Part shown: positions 36,250-45,375 of the stretch, piece after piece | Numbering within the stretch: the first letter of the stretch is position 1 | Layout of the letters: each line of letters begins with the position of its first letter | Source: Flavobacteriales bacterium | Lineage (GTDB): Bacteria > Bacteroidota > Bacteroidia > Flavobacteriales_G > Salibacteraceae | Assembly (NCBI GenBank): GCA_020435995.1 | Contig: JAGQYO010000003.1 | Span: 51,878-115,877 of the forward strand | Length of the DNA stretch: 64,000 nt | Direction: 5' to 3' | Program-made: the position numbers and the translations under genes | The notes under the pieces: model-generated | Told to the model about the DNA's origin: nothing | Databases searched by the model: none | What the model saw: the letters and a program-made list of their open reading frames with translations, nothing else

Positions 36250-38814
36250 ATGAAATTCGGCTTTAGCTGGCTCTTTTTTATCCTAATTTATTTTGGAATC
36301 TCACAGGTTGGTTTTGCTCAGCAAGCCAAGGTATATGGGGTTGTAACTGATTCTTTGGGCAATAGCATAGAAGCGGTAAGTGTTTCCGTACCTGGCACTA
36401 CAAGCGGTGTAAGCACCAATAGAAAAGGTGAGTACGAACTTTCAATTCCAGCTTCCGAGCCAGTTATTATTGCGTTTTCATTTATTGGCTATGAAACAAA
36501 ATCTTTTAAAATCAACCTACAACCCAACGAACGAAAAGAGCTAAAAGTCGATTTAAAATCAAAAACACAATCCATCAAAACCTTTGTAGTAGAAGATAGA
36601 ATTGGCCAAGCAACCACCATGACCCGTCTCGACCCTAAACTAGCGCAAAAATTACCTTCACCTTCAGGAAATTTCGAAGGCCTTCTTTTTACCCTACCTG
36701 GAGTGAGTTCCAACAATGAGTTGAGCAGTACCTATAATGTTCGCGGTGGTAACTTCGACGAAAATCTTATATATGTAAACGATGTGGAAATCTATCGGCC
36801 ATTTTTGATTCGCTCAGGACAACAAGAGGGTTTGAGCTTTATTAATTCCAACATGGTGCAGTCGGTTGAATTTTCGGCTGGCGGCTTTGAATCGAGGTAT
36901 GGAGATAAGATGAGTTCGGTACTCGATATTAAATACAAGGAACCCAGAAAATTTGGAGGGTCGGCTATGGTGAGCCTGCTGGGTGCCGAGCTTAGTTTGG
37001 AAAGCACTTCCAAAGATTATCGATTTACTCAAATACATGGATTTAGATACCGATCCAATCAATATGTACTGAAAGGATTGGACACTGAAGGAGATTACAA
37101 GCCGCTTTTTATGGACTACCAAGGATATTTTACCTATGATATAAACCCCGAATTAGAAATTGGGCTTTTGGTCAATTATTCAAGAAATCGCTACCAATTT
37201 GTGCCACAAACAAGAGAAACAGAATTTGGAACAGTTAACGAAGCGCTTAAACTCACGGTGTTTTTCGAAGGAAATGAAATTGACCAATACGAAACCGGTA
37301 TGGGGGCATTTACCACTACTTGGAAGCCTAGAAAAAATGTCAACCTCAAATTTATAGCCTCTGGATTTCAAACCAGAGAACAAGAAACTTTTGATATTGA
37401 AGGAGCCTATCGGTTAGATGAATTAGAACGCGACTTAAGCAGCCAGAATTTCGGTGATGTAAAATTCAATCGAGGAGTTGGAGGATTTATTGATCATGCA
37501 AGAAATGAACTGGAAGGCAATGTTTTTAATTTACAACACAAAGGTTTCTGGGGAAAAAATGATTGGGAATTCAGGTGGGGAGCTAGATGGCAATACGAAC
37601 AAATTCATGATGTCCTAAAAGAATGGGAATACCAAGATTCAGTTGGATATTCAGTAACTCAATATCCTGGTATCACATCTTGGACCTATCTAAATGGAGA
37701 TTCTACACAACCTATTCCAGTGAGCCCTCGCGACGAGATAGAGTTAAAAACTTTGGTAAAGGCAGAAAACAACGTAACGAGTAACAGGATCATGGGTTTT
37801 TTGCAATCGGCAAAATCTTGGAACCTCGATACACACCAGCTTACCTTTATAGCAGGTATAAGAGCCAATCATTGGAGTTTTAACAATGAATTGGTTGTGA
37901 GCCCTAGAGCTTCTTTAGGTTTTAAACCTAATTGGAAAAGCGACTGGCTTTTTCGATTAGCTTGGGGATATTATCACCAACCAGCTTTTTACCGAGAAAT
38001 GCGCGATTTACACGGCAACATCAACCAAAACATAAAAGCCCAAGAATCGATACATTATGTACTTGGGTCGGACTACGAGTTTGTGATGATGAATCGGCCC
38101 TTTAAACTAACTACAGAATTGTATTATAAGCGGTACAACAACCTTATTCCTTATGAAATAGACAATGTAAGAATTCGATATTATGCCACAAATAACTCCA
38201 ATGGATACGCGGGCGGTTTGGACCTAAAACTATATGGCGAGTTTGTAAAGGGGATAGACTCATGGGTTACCATTGGTTTGATGAAAACAGAAGAAGACCT
38301 AGTGGACGATTACTATTATGAGTATTACAACAGCGAAGGCGAAACCATTGTTCCTGGCTATACCTTCATCAGCACACCTGTTGATAGCCAAATATTTTAT
38401 CCAGGCTTTATTCCGCGCCCCACCGACCAGCGATTCAGATTTGGGCTTTTTTTCCAGGACTATGTGCCAAAAATTCCCGCACTTAAAGTCAACTTAAACT
38501 TTTTATATGGTTCACGTCTTCCTTTTGGACCTCCCTCTTTTGACAAATACAAAGACACCCTACGCATGCCAGCATACCGAAGGGTAGACATAGGCTTTAC
38601 CTATGAATTTCTCGAAATGGGAAGAACGAAAAAACAAGATGGGTTTTTTAGATACATTGACAATGCGTGGTTGAGTATCGAAATTTTCAATCTTTTTGGC
38701 ATCAACAACACCATAAGTTATTTGTGGGTACGTGATATAAGCGATAGAATCTACGGTATTCCAAACTTCCTTACCAACAGGCGCTTTAATGTTAAACTCT
38801 CGGCTAATTTTTGA
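36250..38814 (+). CDS. TonB-dependent outer membrane receptor
   Basis: The 854-residue protein has a signal peptide ending QVGFAQ. A carboxypeptidase-regulatory-like domain follows (about 28-105: VYGVVTDSLGNSIEAVSVSV to FSFIGYET). The plug domain has YNVRGGNFDENLIYVNDVEIYRP, and a beta barrel ends in the usual C-terminal strand (RFNVKLSANF). Such receptors take up ligands with TonB energy. No SusD-like partner is adjacent, so it is not a typical polysaccharide locus. The ATG at 36250 opens the signal peptide; a longer start would cross the promoter. A DUF1684 lipoprotein gene starts on its stop codon. Confidence 0.92.
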   Translation: MKFGFSWLFFILIYFGISQVGFAQQAKVYGVVTDSLGNSIEAVSVSVPGTTSGVSTNRKGEYELSIPASEPVIIAFSFIGYETKSFKINLQPNERKELKVDLKSKTQSIKTFVVEDRIGQATTMTRLDPKLAQKLPSPSGNFEGLLFTLPGVSSNNELSSTYNVRGGNFDENLIYVNDVEIYRPFLIRSGQQEGLSFINSNMVQSVEFSAGGFESRYGDKMSSVLDIKYKEPRKFGGSAMVSLLGAELSLESTSKDYRFTQIHGFRYRSNQYVLKGLDTEGDYKPLFMDYQGYFTYDINPELEIGLLVNYSRNRYQFVPQTRETEFGTVNEALKLTVFFEGNEIDQYETGMGAFTTTWKPRKNVNLKFIASGFQTREQETFDIEGAYRLDELERDLSSQNFGDVKFNRGVGGFIDHARNELEGNVFNLQHKGFWGKNDWEFRWGARWQYEQIHDVLKEWEYQDSVGYSVTQYPGITSWTYLNGDSTQPIPVSPRDEIELKTLVKAENNVTSNRIMGFLQSAKSWNLDTHQLTFIAGIRANHWSFNNELVVSPRASLGFKPNWKSDWLFRLAWGYYHQPAFYREMRDLHGNINQNIKAQESIHYVLGSDYEFVMMNRPFKLTTELYYKRYNNLIPYEIDNVRIRYYATNNSNGYAGGLDLKLYGEFVKGIDSWVTIGLMKTEEDLVDDYYYEYYNSEGETIVPGYTFISTPVDSQIFYPGFIPRPTDQRFRFGLFFQDYVPKIPALKVNLNFLYGSRLPFGPPSFDKYKDTLRMPAYRRVDIGFTYEFLEMGRTKKQDGFFRYIDNAWLSIEIFNLFGINNTISYLWVRDISDRIYGIPNFLTNRRFNVKLSANF

Positions 38815-39422
38815 TGAAATATTTAATCCTTTTACTCATAGCGATCATTTCAGGATGCTCCAATGTTGAGGTACATTCTGATGTTGGCAACGAAACAGTA
38901 GTTGACCGAATAAAAAAGGAAAGAAAGGAGAAGCACAAATACATGTCGAGTAGCAAGAGCCCCCTTCCAAAGGGTGAAACCAGCGATTTTATAGCTCTCA
39001 ATTATTTTCCAATTGATACCGCGTATTCAATCAATTCTTTTTTTCAGTTAGTTGTTAATGGGCCTATTTTTGAAATGAAAACCAATACAGATAGGCATCC
39101 TGCGTACCAAAAATACGGCATGCTCATATTTGAATTGAACAACCAACTTGACACCTTATGGGCCTATAAAAGCATGGAACAGCAAGGTAATGAATTGTTT
39201 ATCCCATTTACCGACCTTACAAATGGAAATGAGACGTACTATTCGGGAAGATTTATTGACATTGAAGTACCAGAAGGCGATTCTGTGCTACTCGATTTTA
39301 ATAGTTGCTACAACCCTTACTGCGCTTATAATGAGAAATATAGCTGCCCCATACCCCCTTTAGAAAACCATCTAAATACAGCTATTTTAGCGGGTGAAAA
39401 AAAGTATAGAAACGACCATTGA
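38814..39422 (+). CDS. DUF1684 lipoprotein
   Basis: The 202-residue protein has a lipoprotein signal peptide (MKYLILLLIAIISGCSN, lipobox ISGC). It carries the DUF1684 signature: GRFIDIEVPEGDSVLLDFNS, then YNPYCAYNEKYSCP and PPLENHL-AGEKKY. The C-terminal cysteines are part of this signature. Function is unknown. The start shares one base with the TonB receptor stop (TGATG), so they may work together at the outer membrane. That pairing is uncommon in my memory and is inference. Confidence 0.88.
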   Translation: MKYLILLLIAIISGCSNVEVHSDVGNETVVDRIKKERKEKHKYMSSSKSPLPKGETSDFIALNYFPIDTAYSINSFFQLVVNGPIFEMKTNTDRHPAYQKYGMLIFELNNQLDTLWAYKSMEQQGNELFIPFTDLTNGNETYYSGRFIDIEVPEGDSVLLDFNSCYNPYCAYNEKYSCPIPPLENHLNTAILAGEKKYRNDH

Positions 39423-39496
39423 CCTCACTTATTCAATATAGTCCGTCCAAAAAAAAAGTTATAGATTTACCCATCTATTTGACTTTAACACATTCT

Positions 39497-42100
39497 ATGA
39501 GCATTCTGCTGTACGCTACCCGAGCAATATTCCTTTTAATACTATTGTTTATCAGCCAGTTGGGCTATTCTCAAATTGTAAACTTCGGCCAGTTTGGAGT
39601 GGAACACGGACTACCCCAATCACAAGTGAATACCATTGTACAAGACGATGATGGAAATTTATGGGTAGGTACGGTCTCTGGATTAGCAAAATACAATGGA
39701 ATTGAGTTTAAGAGTTTTTACAAATCAGATAGCCTAGCCGAGGATTGGATTACTTCTTCATTTAAAGGCCATGATGGCAATTTATGGTTTGGTCACTGGG
39801 GAGGTTCAATTACAAGATATGATAAAGTCACCAAGGAGTTTCAGAGTATTTCCGTAGAACGTTTTAGTTCACGACAAGAGGTAAGCGACTTTGTCGAAGA
39901 CACTCTTCGTCGAAAAATGATATTCGGTACAAAAGGAAGTGGAATTTTTGTTTATGATGTTGAACGTCAAACCATAAATCGATTTGAGATTGATAAAAAT
40001 GTGGCAGGTTCACGACATATTCAAGCGCTGTACTTGGATGCGGGAGGGCGCCTTTGGATTGGCACTGACAATGACGGAATCTATATCGTAAAACTTGTTG
40101 ACCTTCTTAATAATACGAATGCCACATTTAAACAAATAACGGTTGAAAATGGGCTTTCAGGAAGACAAGTTAGAGATATAGCGGAATTTGATGGGGATAT
40201 ATGGGTAGCTACTGAAAAGGGAATTAGTTATTGGAAATACACACAAAGTGAGGCTGTAATTGAGGGAAAAAGCAAGGGTATTATTAAAATATTGGATGAC
40301 AATACTGAATTGAATACCGATGATATTACCTCATTTGAAAAGGGCAGAAATGGGAGACTTTGGGTAGGTACCCGAAACAAGGGTATTATCATGTGTGTGA
40401 ATGAAAACAACAAATACACATTCAGACACTATTCCATTGCGCAAGGTTTGAGTTTCTATTCGGCCAAGTGCCTTTATCTCGATCGAGAAAACACCCTTTG
40501 GATTGGTACCGACGTGGGACTCAATCAATATTTGTCTGACTACTTTACTTTATATGATGAGAGTGTAGGGATTGGGAATAACATCGTGTTATCTGTAATT
40601 TCTGATATTAAAGGCAATATTTGGCTTGGAACAAGTCAAGGTATCTCCCAATTATTAAATGCTGATAAGCTAAACAATGATTCGCTGTCAGTTGGTCAAT
40701 ACCAGATTAATGGATTGAGCAATACGGCCGTTATGTCCATGTTTGAAGATAGCGAAGGATATCTGTGGTTTGGAACCATCAATGGCGGACTTTTCAAACG
40801 TTCACCAAAAGGCTCCTTTGAGAAAATTAATCTAGATTCAGAGTTTAAGGAGATTATTCACAGCATTGCAGAAGACAATAATGGAAATATTTGGTTAGGC
40901 ACAAGGAGTGGAGCCGCACGAATAAATAAGAAAACGAATGTGTTATCCGTATATACAGAAGAAGATGGTTTAGGGGGAAATAGTGTTTACAAAATAGTCA
41001 AAGGCGATGATGGCACTATGTGGTTTGGTGTTGTCGGTGGAAAACTTACTAGTTATGACGGTAAAGAATTTAGAGTTTACGACGAAACAGATGGTATGAA
41101 CCACAAATTGGTTCTTTCATTGGCAAAGGATGGACTTGGAAACATTTGGATAGGATGTTATACTGGTGGATTGTACAAATATGATGGGGAGAAATTCACG
41201 AACTTCAATAAAGATTCGGGGATGAAATCGGAAACACCTTATAGCATCATTGCCGATTTGGATAATAACATTTGGTATGGAACGACCTATGGCGTTGAAA
41301 AGTATGACCAAAAGACAGGTAAGTTTGAGCACTTTGGTAAAGCAGAAGGATTCTTAGGAATTCAGGTAAATCCTAACTCAACTTGCTTAGATAACAAAGG
41401 CAACGTATGGTTCGGAACTATTTTGGGAGCCGTTAAATACAATGGAAGGGTTCACTATAAGAATGAAGCAAAGCCTGGCCTTACTTTGAGCAATAAACTT
41501 CTTATAAACCACGAAGAAGCAGACCTAACTTTTGACAGTAAATATGATCATACTAAAAACAACTTGGAATTTTTGTACACAGGCGTGAGTCTTGCCAACC
41601 CAAACAAGCTGCGCTATAAATATCGTTTGATAGGTAATCCGAGGTTTGAAGATTGGAAAATTACAGACGAACGTAGCATAGCATTTAACAACTTACGAGC
41701 TAAAAAATATAACCTAGAAATAGTAGCACTTAACGCAGATAACATTGAGAGTGATCCGGCAGTGTACAATTTTGAAATCACAGTGCCCTTCTACGATAGT
41801 TATACTTTTTACATCCTGCAAATTATTATGATTGGCCTTATGTTGACTTTGGCTGTGTATTTTGGTAGAAAAACTGGGGGTTCCAGAGTAGCAACCATTC
41901 TTGCTTCTATTGCCATAATCATTGTATTTGAATATGGAATCAACTTCTTAGAAGATCGAATGGAAGAGCAAGTGGGTAGTGTGGTCTTCATAAAAGTTGG
42001 ACTAAATGCGCTTCTGGGTTTAATCCTCTTTCCCGTAGAGCAGATTATTAAGAAACGTCTGATTAAAAAACACGACGCTACCGAGGAAGAAATCGCATAA
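39497..42100 (+). CDS. Two-component-regulator propeller protein without kinase or DNA-binding domain
   Basis: The 867-residue protein has a signal peptide (MSILLYATRAIFLLILL...). About 12 propeller units follow with the motif NLWVGT or NLWFGT, typical of the sensor part of hybrid two-component systems. A Y_Y_Y-type domain comes next (LEFLYTGVSL, YRLIGNPRFEDW). Where a histidine kinase normally follows there are only three or four membrane segments (FYILQIIMIGLML, ATILASIAIIIVF, and a later one) and a short charged tail. It may signal through another protein. The ATG at 39497 was chosen because it opens the signal peptide. Its end overlaps the convergent PNP gene by 23 bases. Confidence 0.85.
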   Translation: MSILLYATRAIFLLILLFISQLGYSQIVNFGQFGVEHGLPQSQVNTIVQDDDGNLWVGTVSGLAKYNGIEFKSFYKSDSLAEDWITSSFKGHDGNLWFGHWGGSITRYDKVTKEFQSISVERFSSRQEVSDFVEDTLRRKMIFGTKGSGIFVYDVERQTINRFEIDKNVAGSRHIQALYLDAGGRLWIGTDNDGIYIVKLVDLLNNTNATFKQITVENGLSGRQVRDIAEFDGDIWVATEKGISYWKYTQSEAVIEGKSKGIIKILDDNTELNTDDITSFEKGRNGRLWVGTRNKGIIMCVNENNKYTFRHYSIAQGLSFYSAKCLYLDRENTLWIGTDVGLNQYLSDYFTLYDESVGIGNNIVLSVISDIKGNIWLGTSQGISQLLNADKLNNDSLSVGQYQINGLSNTAVMSMFEDSEGYLWFGTINGGLFKRSPKGSFEKINLDSEFKEIIHSIAEDNNGNIWLGTRSGAARINKKTNVLSVYTEEDGLGGNSVYKIVKGDDGTMWFGVVGGKLTSYDGKEFRVYDETDGMNHKLVLSLAKDGLGNIWIGCYTGGLYKYDGEKFTNFNKDSGMKSETPYSIIADLDNNIWYGTTYGVEKYDQKTGKFEHFGKAEGFLGIQVNPNSTCLDNKGNVWFGTILGAVKYNGRVHYKNEAKPGLTLSNKLLINHEEADLTFDSKYDHTKNNLEFLYTGVSLANPNKLRYKYRLIGNPRFEDWKITDERSIAFNNLRAKKYNLEIVALNADNIESDPAVYNFEITVPFYDSYTFYILQIIMIGLMLTLAVYFGRKTGGSRVATILASIAIIIVFEYGINFLEDRMEEQVGSVVFIKVGLNALLGLILFPVEQIIKKRLIKKHDATEEEIA

Positions 42101-42899
42101 ACTCTGGTATAACTTTTATCAACTGCGCTTCGCCGAGTAAAGCCGCATCCAGTATTTGAGAAATATCTATTTCTTGTAAATCATCTGGATCACATATATC
42201 GGTTATCACACTAAGAGCACAGCATTTCAATCCTATTTGACGCGCAACTATAACTTCTGGCACGGTACTCATGCCCACGGCATCGGCACCAATAGTTTTC
42301 AAAAAACGATATTCAGCTTTTGTTTCCAATTGAGGGCCGGACACTGCGGCGTACACGCCTTTGTGAATGTTAACCCCAAGACTTACACCCACTTCGATAA
42401 CATATTGATTCAGTGCTACATCATAAGGGCAACTCATATCAGGAAACCGAGGGCCCGGTTCTTCAATGTTCGGTCCTGTGAGTGGGCTTTGATTTAATAA
42501 ATTAATGTGATCTTCGATTAGCATAAGCTCGCCCTTGTTAAAACCCAGGTTTATCCCACCAGCGGCATTTGATAGAATTAGAAATTGCGCGCCTAGCTCC
42601 TTAAACACACGAATTGGAAATGCAACTTGAGCCGCTGTGTAGCCTTCATACGAATGAAAACGTCCTTGCATGGCGATTACCCGTCGACCTTCCAAGTACC
42701 CAAGCACCAGACGTCCTTTGTGAAACTCTACGGTAGAAACTGGAAAATTCGGAATTTGATCGTAGTCGATGCTATGTTCTACTTTTAAATAATCAATCAA
42801 TTTCCCTAATCCAGTTCCAAGTACGATACACACCTCTGGATTTCGAAAACCATTTTTCCTTAAAAAGGAGGCCGTACTTCGTATTAATTCCATGTTCAT
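42078..42899 (-). CDS. Purine-nucleoside phosphorylase (PNP/MTAP family)
   Basis: The 273-residue protein splits purine nucleosides with phosphate. It belongs to the trimeric PNP/MTAP family: VCIVLGTGLGKL (phosphate loop), GRFHSYEGYT, LSNAAGGIN, GPQLETKAEYRFLKTIGADAVGMSTVPEVI, and VITDICD (purine-binding N or D in VITD). It is the third gene of a tight operon with two transferases associated with arsenosugar biosynthesis, and overlaps the second by four bases (ATGA). A role in cleaving a modified nucleoside is therefore possible besides salvage. Confidence 0.93.
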   Translation of the reverse strand: MNMELIRSTASFLRKNGFRNPEVCIVLGTGLGKLIDYLKVEHSIDYDQIPNFPVSTVEFHKGRLVLGYLEGRRVIAMQGRFHSYEGYTAAQVAFPIRVFKELGAQFLILSNAAGGINLGFNKGELMLIEDHINLLNQSPLTGPNIEEPGPRFPDMSCPYDVALNQYVIEVGVSLGVNIHKGVYAAVSGPQLETKAEYRFLKTIGADAVGMSTVPEVIVARQIGLKCCALSVITDICDPDDLQEIDISQILDAALLGEAQLIKVIPEFMRFLPR

Positions 42900-43597
42900 T
42901 TTACGGCGTTATTTTGATAATACCGATAGATTCCTTTGATGTCCACACCCAGCCAATATTTTATATGAATGATAAGAAACGTCCATTGAAGCCGCCACTG
43001 ACCAATTTGTTGATACCTCCTACTTGATGACACTACCTTTTGTGAAAGAATTTGGAATTTTACAATGCGTCTGATTCTCTTTATTATTTCAATATCCTCT
43101 AAAATGGGATAATCCTGCCTATATCCACCGAGCTTACAGTACAATTCTTTGGTAATAAACAAGGACTGATCACCTCCTCTGGCAAGCAAAACCGGAAACC
43201 GAACAAATTGCTCAAAAAACCATAAGAACAAGGTACTGGGATCGAAGCGGATTTGAAAACAACCCGCCGCATATCTCCTTCCTGAGGCTTCTAAAATGTG
43301 CCTATCAAATTCCAAAGGGGGAATCGTATCTGCATGTAGAAAGTACAAGATGTTGGCATTTGCATAACTTACACCATAAGCCATTTGGGCAGCTCTTCCT
43401 GTTAATGGACTAACATAAGCTTTGGCCTTTGTATTTTTAATCAGTTCCAAAGTACCATCTTGACTCCCACCGTCAACAACAATTAACTCCAAATTGTAGG
43501 GGTCAAATGCCAATTGATAAATAGAGGAAAGCGTTGCTACAATGGTAGCGGCTTCGTTATAAGTAGGAATAATAACACTAACGGTGGGGACGCTCAC
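42896..43597 (-). CDS. TIGR04283-type glycosyltransferase, arsenosugar biosynthesis-associated
   Basis: The 233-residue family 2 glycosyltransferase has VSVIIPTYNEAATI, then IVVDGGSQDGT, a TGRAAQMAYG donor-loop segment, LHADT (metal binding) and GGDQSLFITKELY. These match the TIGR04283 family (transferase 2, rSAM/selenodomain-associated, later linked to arsenosugar synthesis). It lies three bases after the TIGR04282-type gene and overlaps the PNP gene. The radical-SAM arsenosugar enzyme ArsS and methyltransferase ArsM are not in the window. Substrate remains inferred. Confidence 0.88.
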   Translation of the reverse strand: MSVPTVSVIIPTYNEAATIVATLSSIYQLAFDPYNLELIVVDGGSQDGTLELIKNTKAKAYVSPLTGRAAQMAYGVSYANANILYFLHADTIPPLEFDRHILEASGRRYAAGCFQIRFDPSTLFLWFFEQFVRFPVLLARGGDQSLFITKELYCKLGGYRQDYPILEDIEIIKRIRRIVKFQILSQKVVSSSRRYQQIGQWRLQWTFLIIHIKYWLGVDIKGIYRYYQNNAVK

Positions 43598-43600
43598 AGT

Positions 43601-44227
43601 TTACAAACCTACCAGACTTTTCAAATCTTCGGTTAAATCTTCCACTTCATCCACATCATTCAACGTCTCCAATAAATGATACGACAAATTCGTTTTTTTC
43701 AAATCCAGAATAGTGTCCAACAGTAGGTCGGAGGTACCCCAGGGTTTATCCCTAAACAAGGAAGTATGTAACTTGCTCATACCTATAAGGTAATATCCAC
43801 CATCCTTGGCAGGGCCAATAACCACATCATGGGAGTCCAATTCTTCAAACGCTCGATTAATTATTTCAGACGAAAGTTCAATACAATCACTGCCAATACA
43901 AATGATATGATCATAACCTTCTTCGAAATTTTCTTCTAAACTAAATTCCATTTTTTGGCCCAAGTCACCATCGTGTTGCTCATCCTTTAAAAAATACTCA
44001 TTTTGAAAAGTATCGTGAAAATCAATATAATCGCTGTAATACACCATTCGAAAGGCATTCACATCCAAGGCTATATCACGGGTATGTACCAAAAGTGATT
44101 GATAAATTTTTAGGGCGTTTTCGTTGCCAATATCTTTGGCTAACCTTGTTTTCACTTTACCCAATTCACAATTTCTTACGAATATTAAAAGTAAATTACC
44201 CCCATTATTTTCTTCAAATGTTTCCAT
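43601..44227 (-). CDS. TIGR04282-type glycosyltransferase (DUF2064), arsenosugar biosynthesis-associated
   Basis: The 208-residue protein belongs to the DUF2064/TIGR04282 nucleotidyl/glycosyltransferase family. It contains LLLIFVRNCELGKVKTRLAKDIG near the start, then ICIGSDCIELSSEII and VIGPAKDGGYYLIGMS. It is usually encoded beside the TIGR04283 transferase, as here. It leads a three-gene minus-strand operon. A full-match -7 element (TAGCTTTG on the minus strand) lies 42 bases upstream, inside the end of the stress-protein gene. Confidence 0.88.
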   Translation of the reverse strand: METFEENNGGNLLLIFVRNCELGKVKTRLAKDIGNENALKIYQSLLVHTRDIALDVNAFRMVYYSDYIDFHDTFQNEYFLKDEQHDGDLGQKMEFSLEENFEEGYDHIICIGSDCIELSSEIINRAFEELDSHDVVIGPAKDGGYYLIGMSKLHTSLFRDKPWGTSDLLLDTILDLKKTNLSYHLLETLNDVDEVEDLTEDLKSLVGL

Positions 44228-44268
44228 TATAAGAAACTGTGGTTTAAATAAAAAACTAGAGTCAAAAA

Positions 44269-44276
44269 CAAAGCTA
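44269..44276 (-). promoter_or_regulatory. -7 promoter element for the transferase-PNP operon
   Basis: On the minus strand TAGCTTTG matches TAnnTTTG. It overlaps the intergenic region just after the universal-stress-protein stop, so the operon can be transcribed separately. Confidence 0.45.
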
Positions 44277-44280
44277 TAAG

Positions 44281-45120
44281 CTAGCCATCTTGAAGCGTTA
44301 GAATAGGAATATTAGCGTGAAAGGCCACCTTTTTTGCCACGCTTTTTGAAAAAATCTTTTCGAAAAAATTCTTTTTCCGAGGTACCATTGCTATGACGTC
44401 AATATCGTTTCTACTATTAACATAAGCATTGATTCCTTCCACTGTATCCTCATACTTAATCGTCTCGAACGAAACTCCCACGCTTTCAAAATAATTCAAC
44501 AAAAATTCCTTTTCACTGGCTTTTTGAGCATCGGACACTTTACTTTCTTCCTTAACTACATTAAGGAGAATAAGCTCTGCACTCCTTTTTATAACTAAAT
44601 CTTTTAAAAACTTGAGAATATTCGGATCTTTAAGCGGCTTTAAATCTGTGGGAAAAACTACCCTCGAAATTTCTTGAAAATTGGCTTGATAAGGCACAGT
44701 TAATACAGGAACCGCAATTTCTTGAATAATTGCTGCTGCATTACTTCCGACAAAAAACTCCTTTAATCCACTGGAACCTGTTGTTCCAAGTATGACCATA
44801 TTAATTCCTTTATCCTTTACAATTTGTCTCACACAACTCACAAACTCACCAAACATTTGTACGGTTTCAATAATGTTTCCTTCAGATTCGGGAAGTGCGG
44901 AAAGCCACTCCTTTTCCTTTTTTAGCCCTTCTAACGAATCCTTCGAAATAATCTCGCTCATGTTGACAATCATTCCCGCATTACTAGAAGCAACATTTGG
45001 CTCCACAGTATTTAGAATGATGTAACGGTATCCTCGGCCTTTATAAAGTTGTTGGCTGTAGTGCATCGCACTTCTCGCCGATTCCGAAAAGTCTGAAGGT
45101 AATAATATCGTTCGATCCAT
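44281..45120 (-). CDS. Tandem universal stress protein
   Basis: The 279-residue protein has two UspA domains (about 1-145 and 150-279). The first has RTILLPSDFSESARSAMHY and the ATP-binding pattern G-x2-G-x9-G-S in GTTGSSGLKEFFVGS. The second has RVVFPTDLKPLKD but lacks the glycine loop and ends AFHANIPILTLQ. Tandem Usps are cytoplasmic stress or dormancy proteins that bind nucleotides. It is the last gene of a stress cluster under the probable control of the Fnr-like regulator. Confidence 0.9.
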   Translation of the reverse strand: MDRTILLPSDFSESARSAMHYSQQLYKGRGYRYIILNTVEPNVASSNAGMIVNMSEIISKDSLEGLKKEKEWLSALPESEGNIIETVQMFGEFVSCVRQIVKDKGINMVILGTTGSSGLKEFFVGSNAAAIIQEIAVPVLTVPYQANFQEISRVVFPTDLKPLKDPNILKFLKDLVIKRSAELILLNVVKEESKVSDAQKASEKEFLLNYFESVGVSFETIKYEDTVEGINAYVNSRNDIDVIAMVPRKKNFFEKIFSKSVAKKVAFHANIPILTLQDG

Positions 45121-45128
45121 ATTTTAAC

Positions 45129-45305
45129 TTATCTAGACCCCGAATTTCCTAGTACTATTGATGTAATTGTTCCAGTCAAAAACAGTAGGAAAAACAATAA
45201 GTTCACCATTGGTTTTGACATATCGTAATTTAGGTAAGCGAAATAAAAACAGCCAAAAAATGCAACAGCTATTATAATTAGTGCTTTAACTTGATTCTTT
45301 CCCAT
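45129..45305 (-). CDS. Small two-helix membrane protein in the stress cluster
   Basis: This is a 58-residue frame with a proper ATG and TAA. It has two hydrophobic stretches (about residues 7-24 and 33-50) separated by a short polar loop with YDMSKP, and a charged N-terminus MGKNQVK. It lies 8 bases before the next Usp gene on the same strand, with 70 bases to the gene before it. Small size makes it easy to miss. I recognise no family. Its position suggests a membrane partner of the stress proteins, as a hypothesis. Confidence 0.6.
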   Translation of the reverse strand: MGKNQVKALIIIAVAFFGCFYFAYLNYDMSKPMVNLLFFLLFLTGTITSIVLGNSGSR

Positions 45306-45375
45306 GACTTTAATGCTAAGTATTAGAACTCAAAAATATTTATTCAATTGGATTTGGCATGTTCTTTATATAAAA

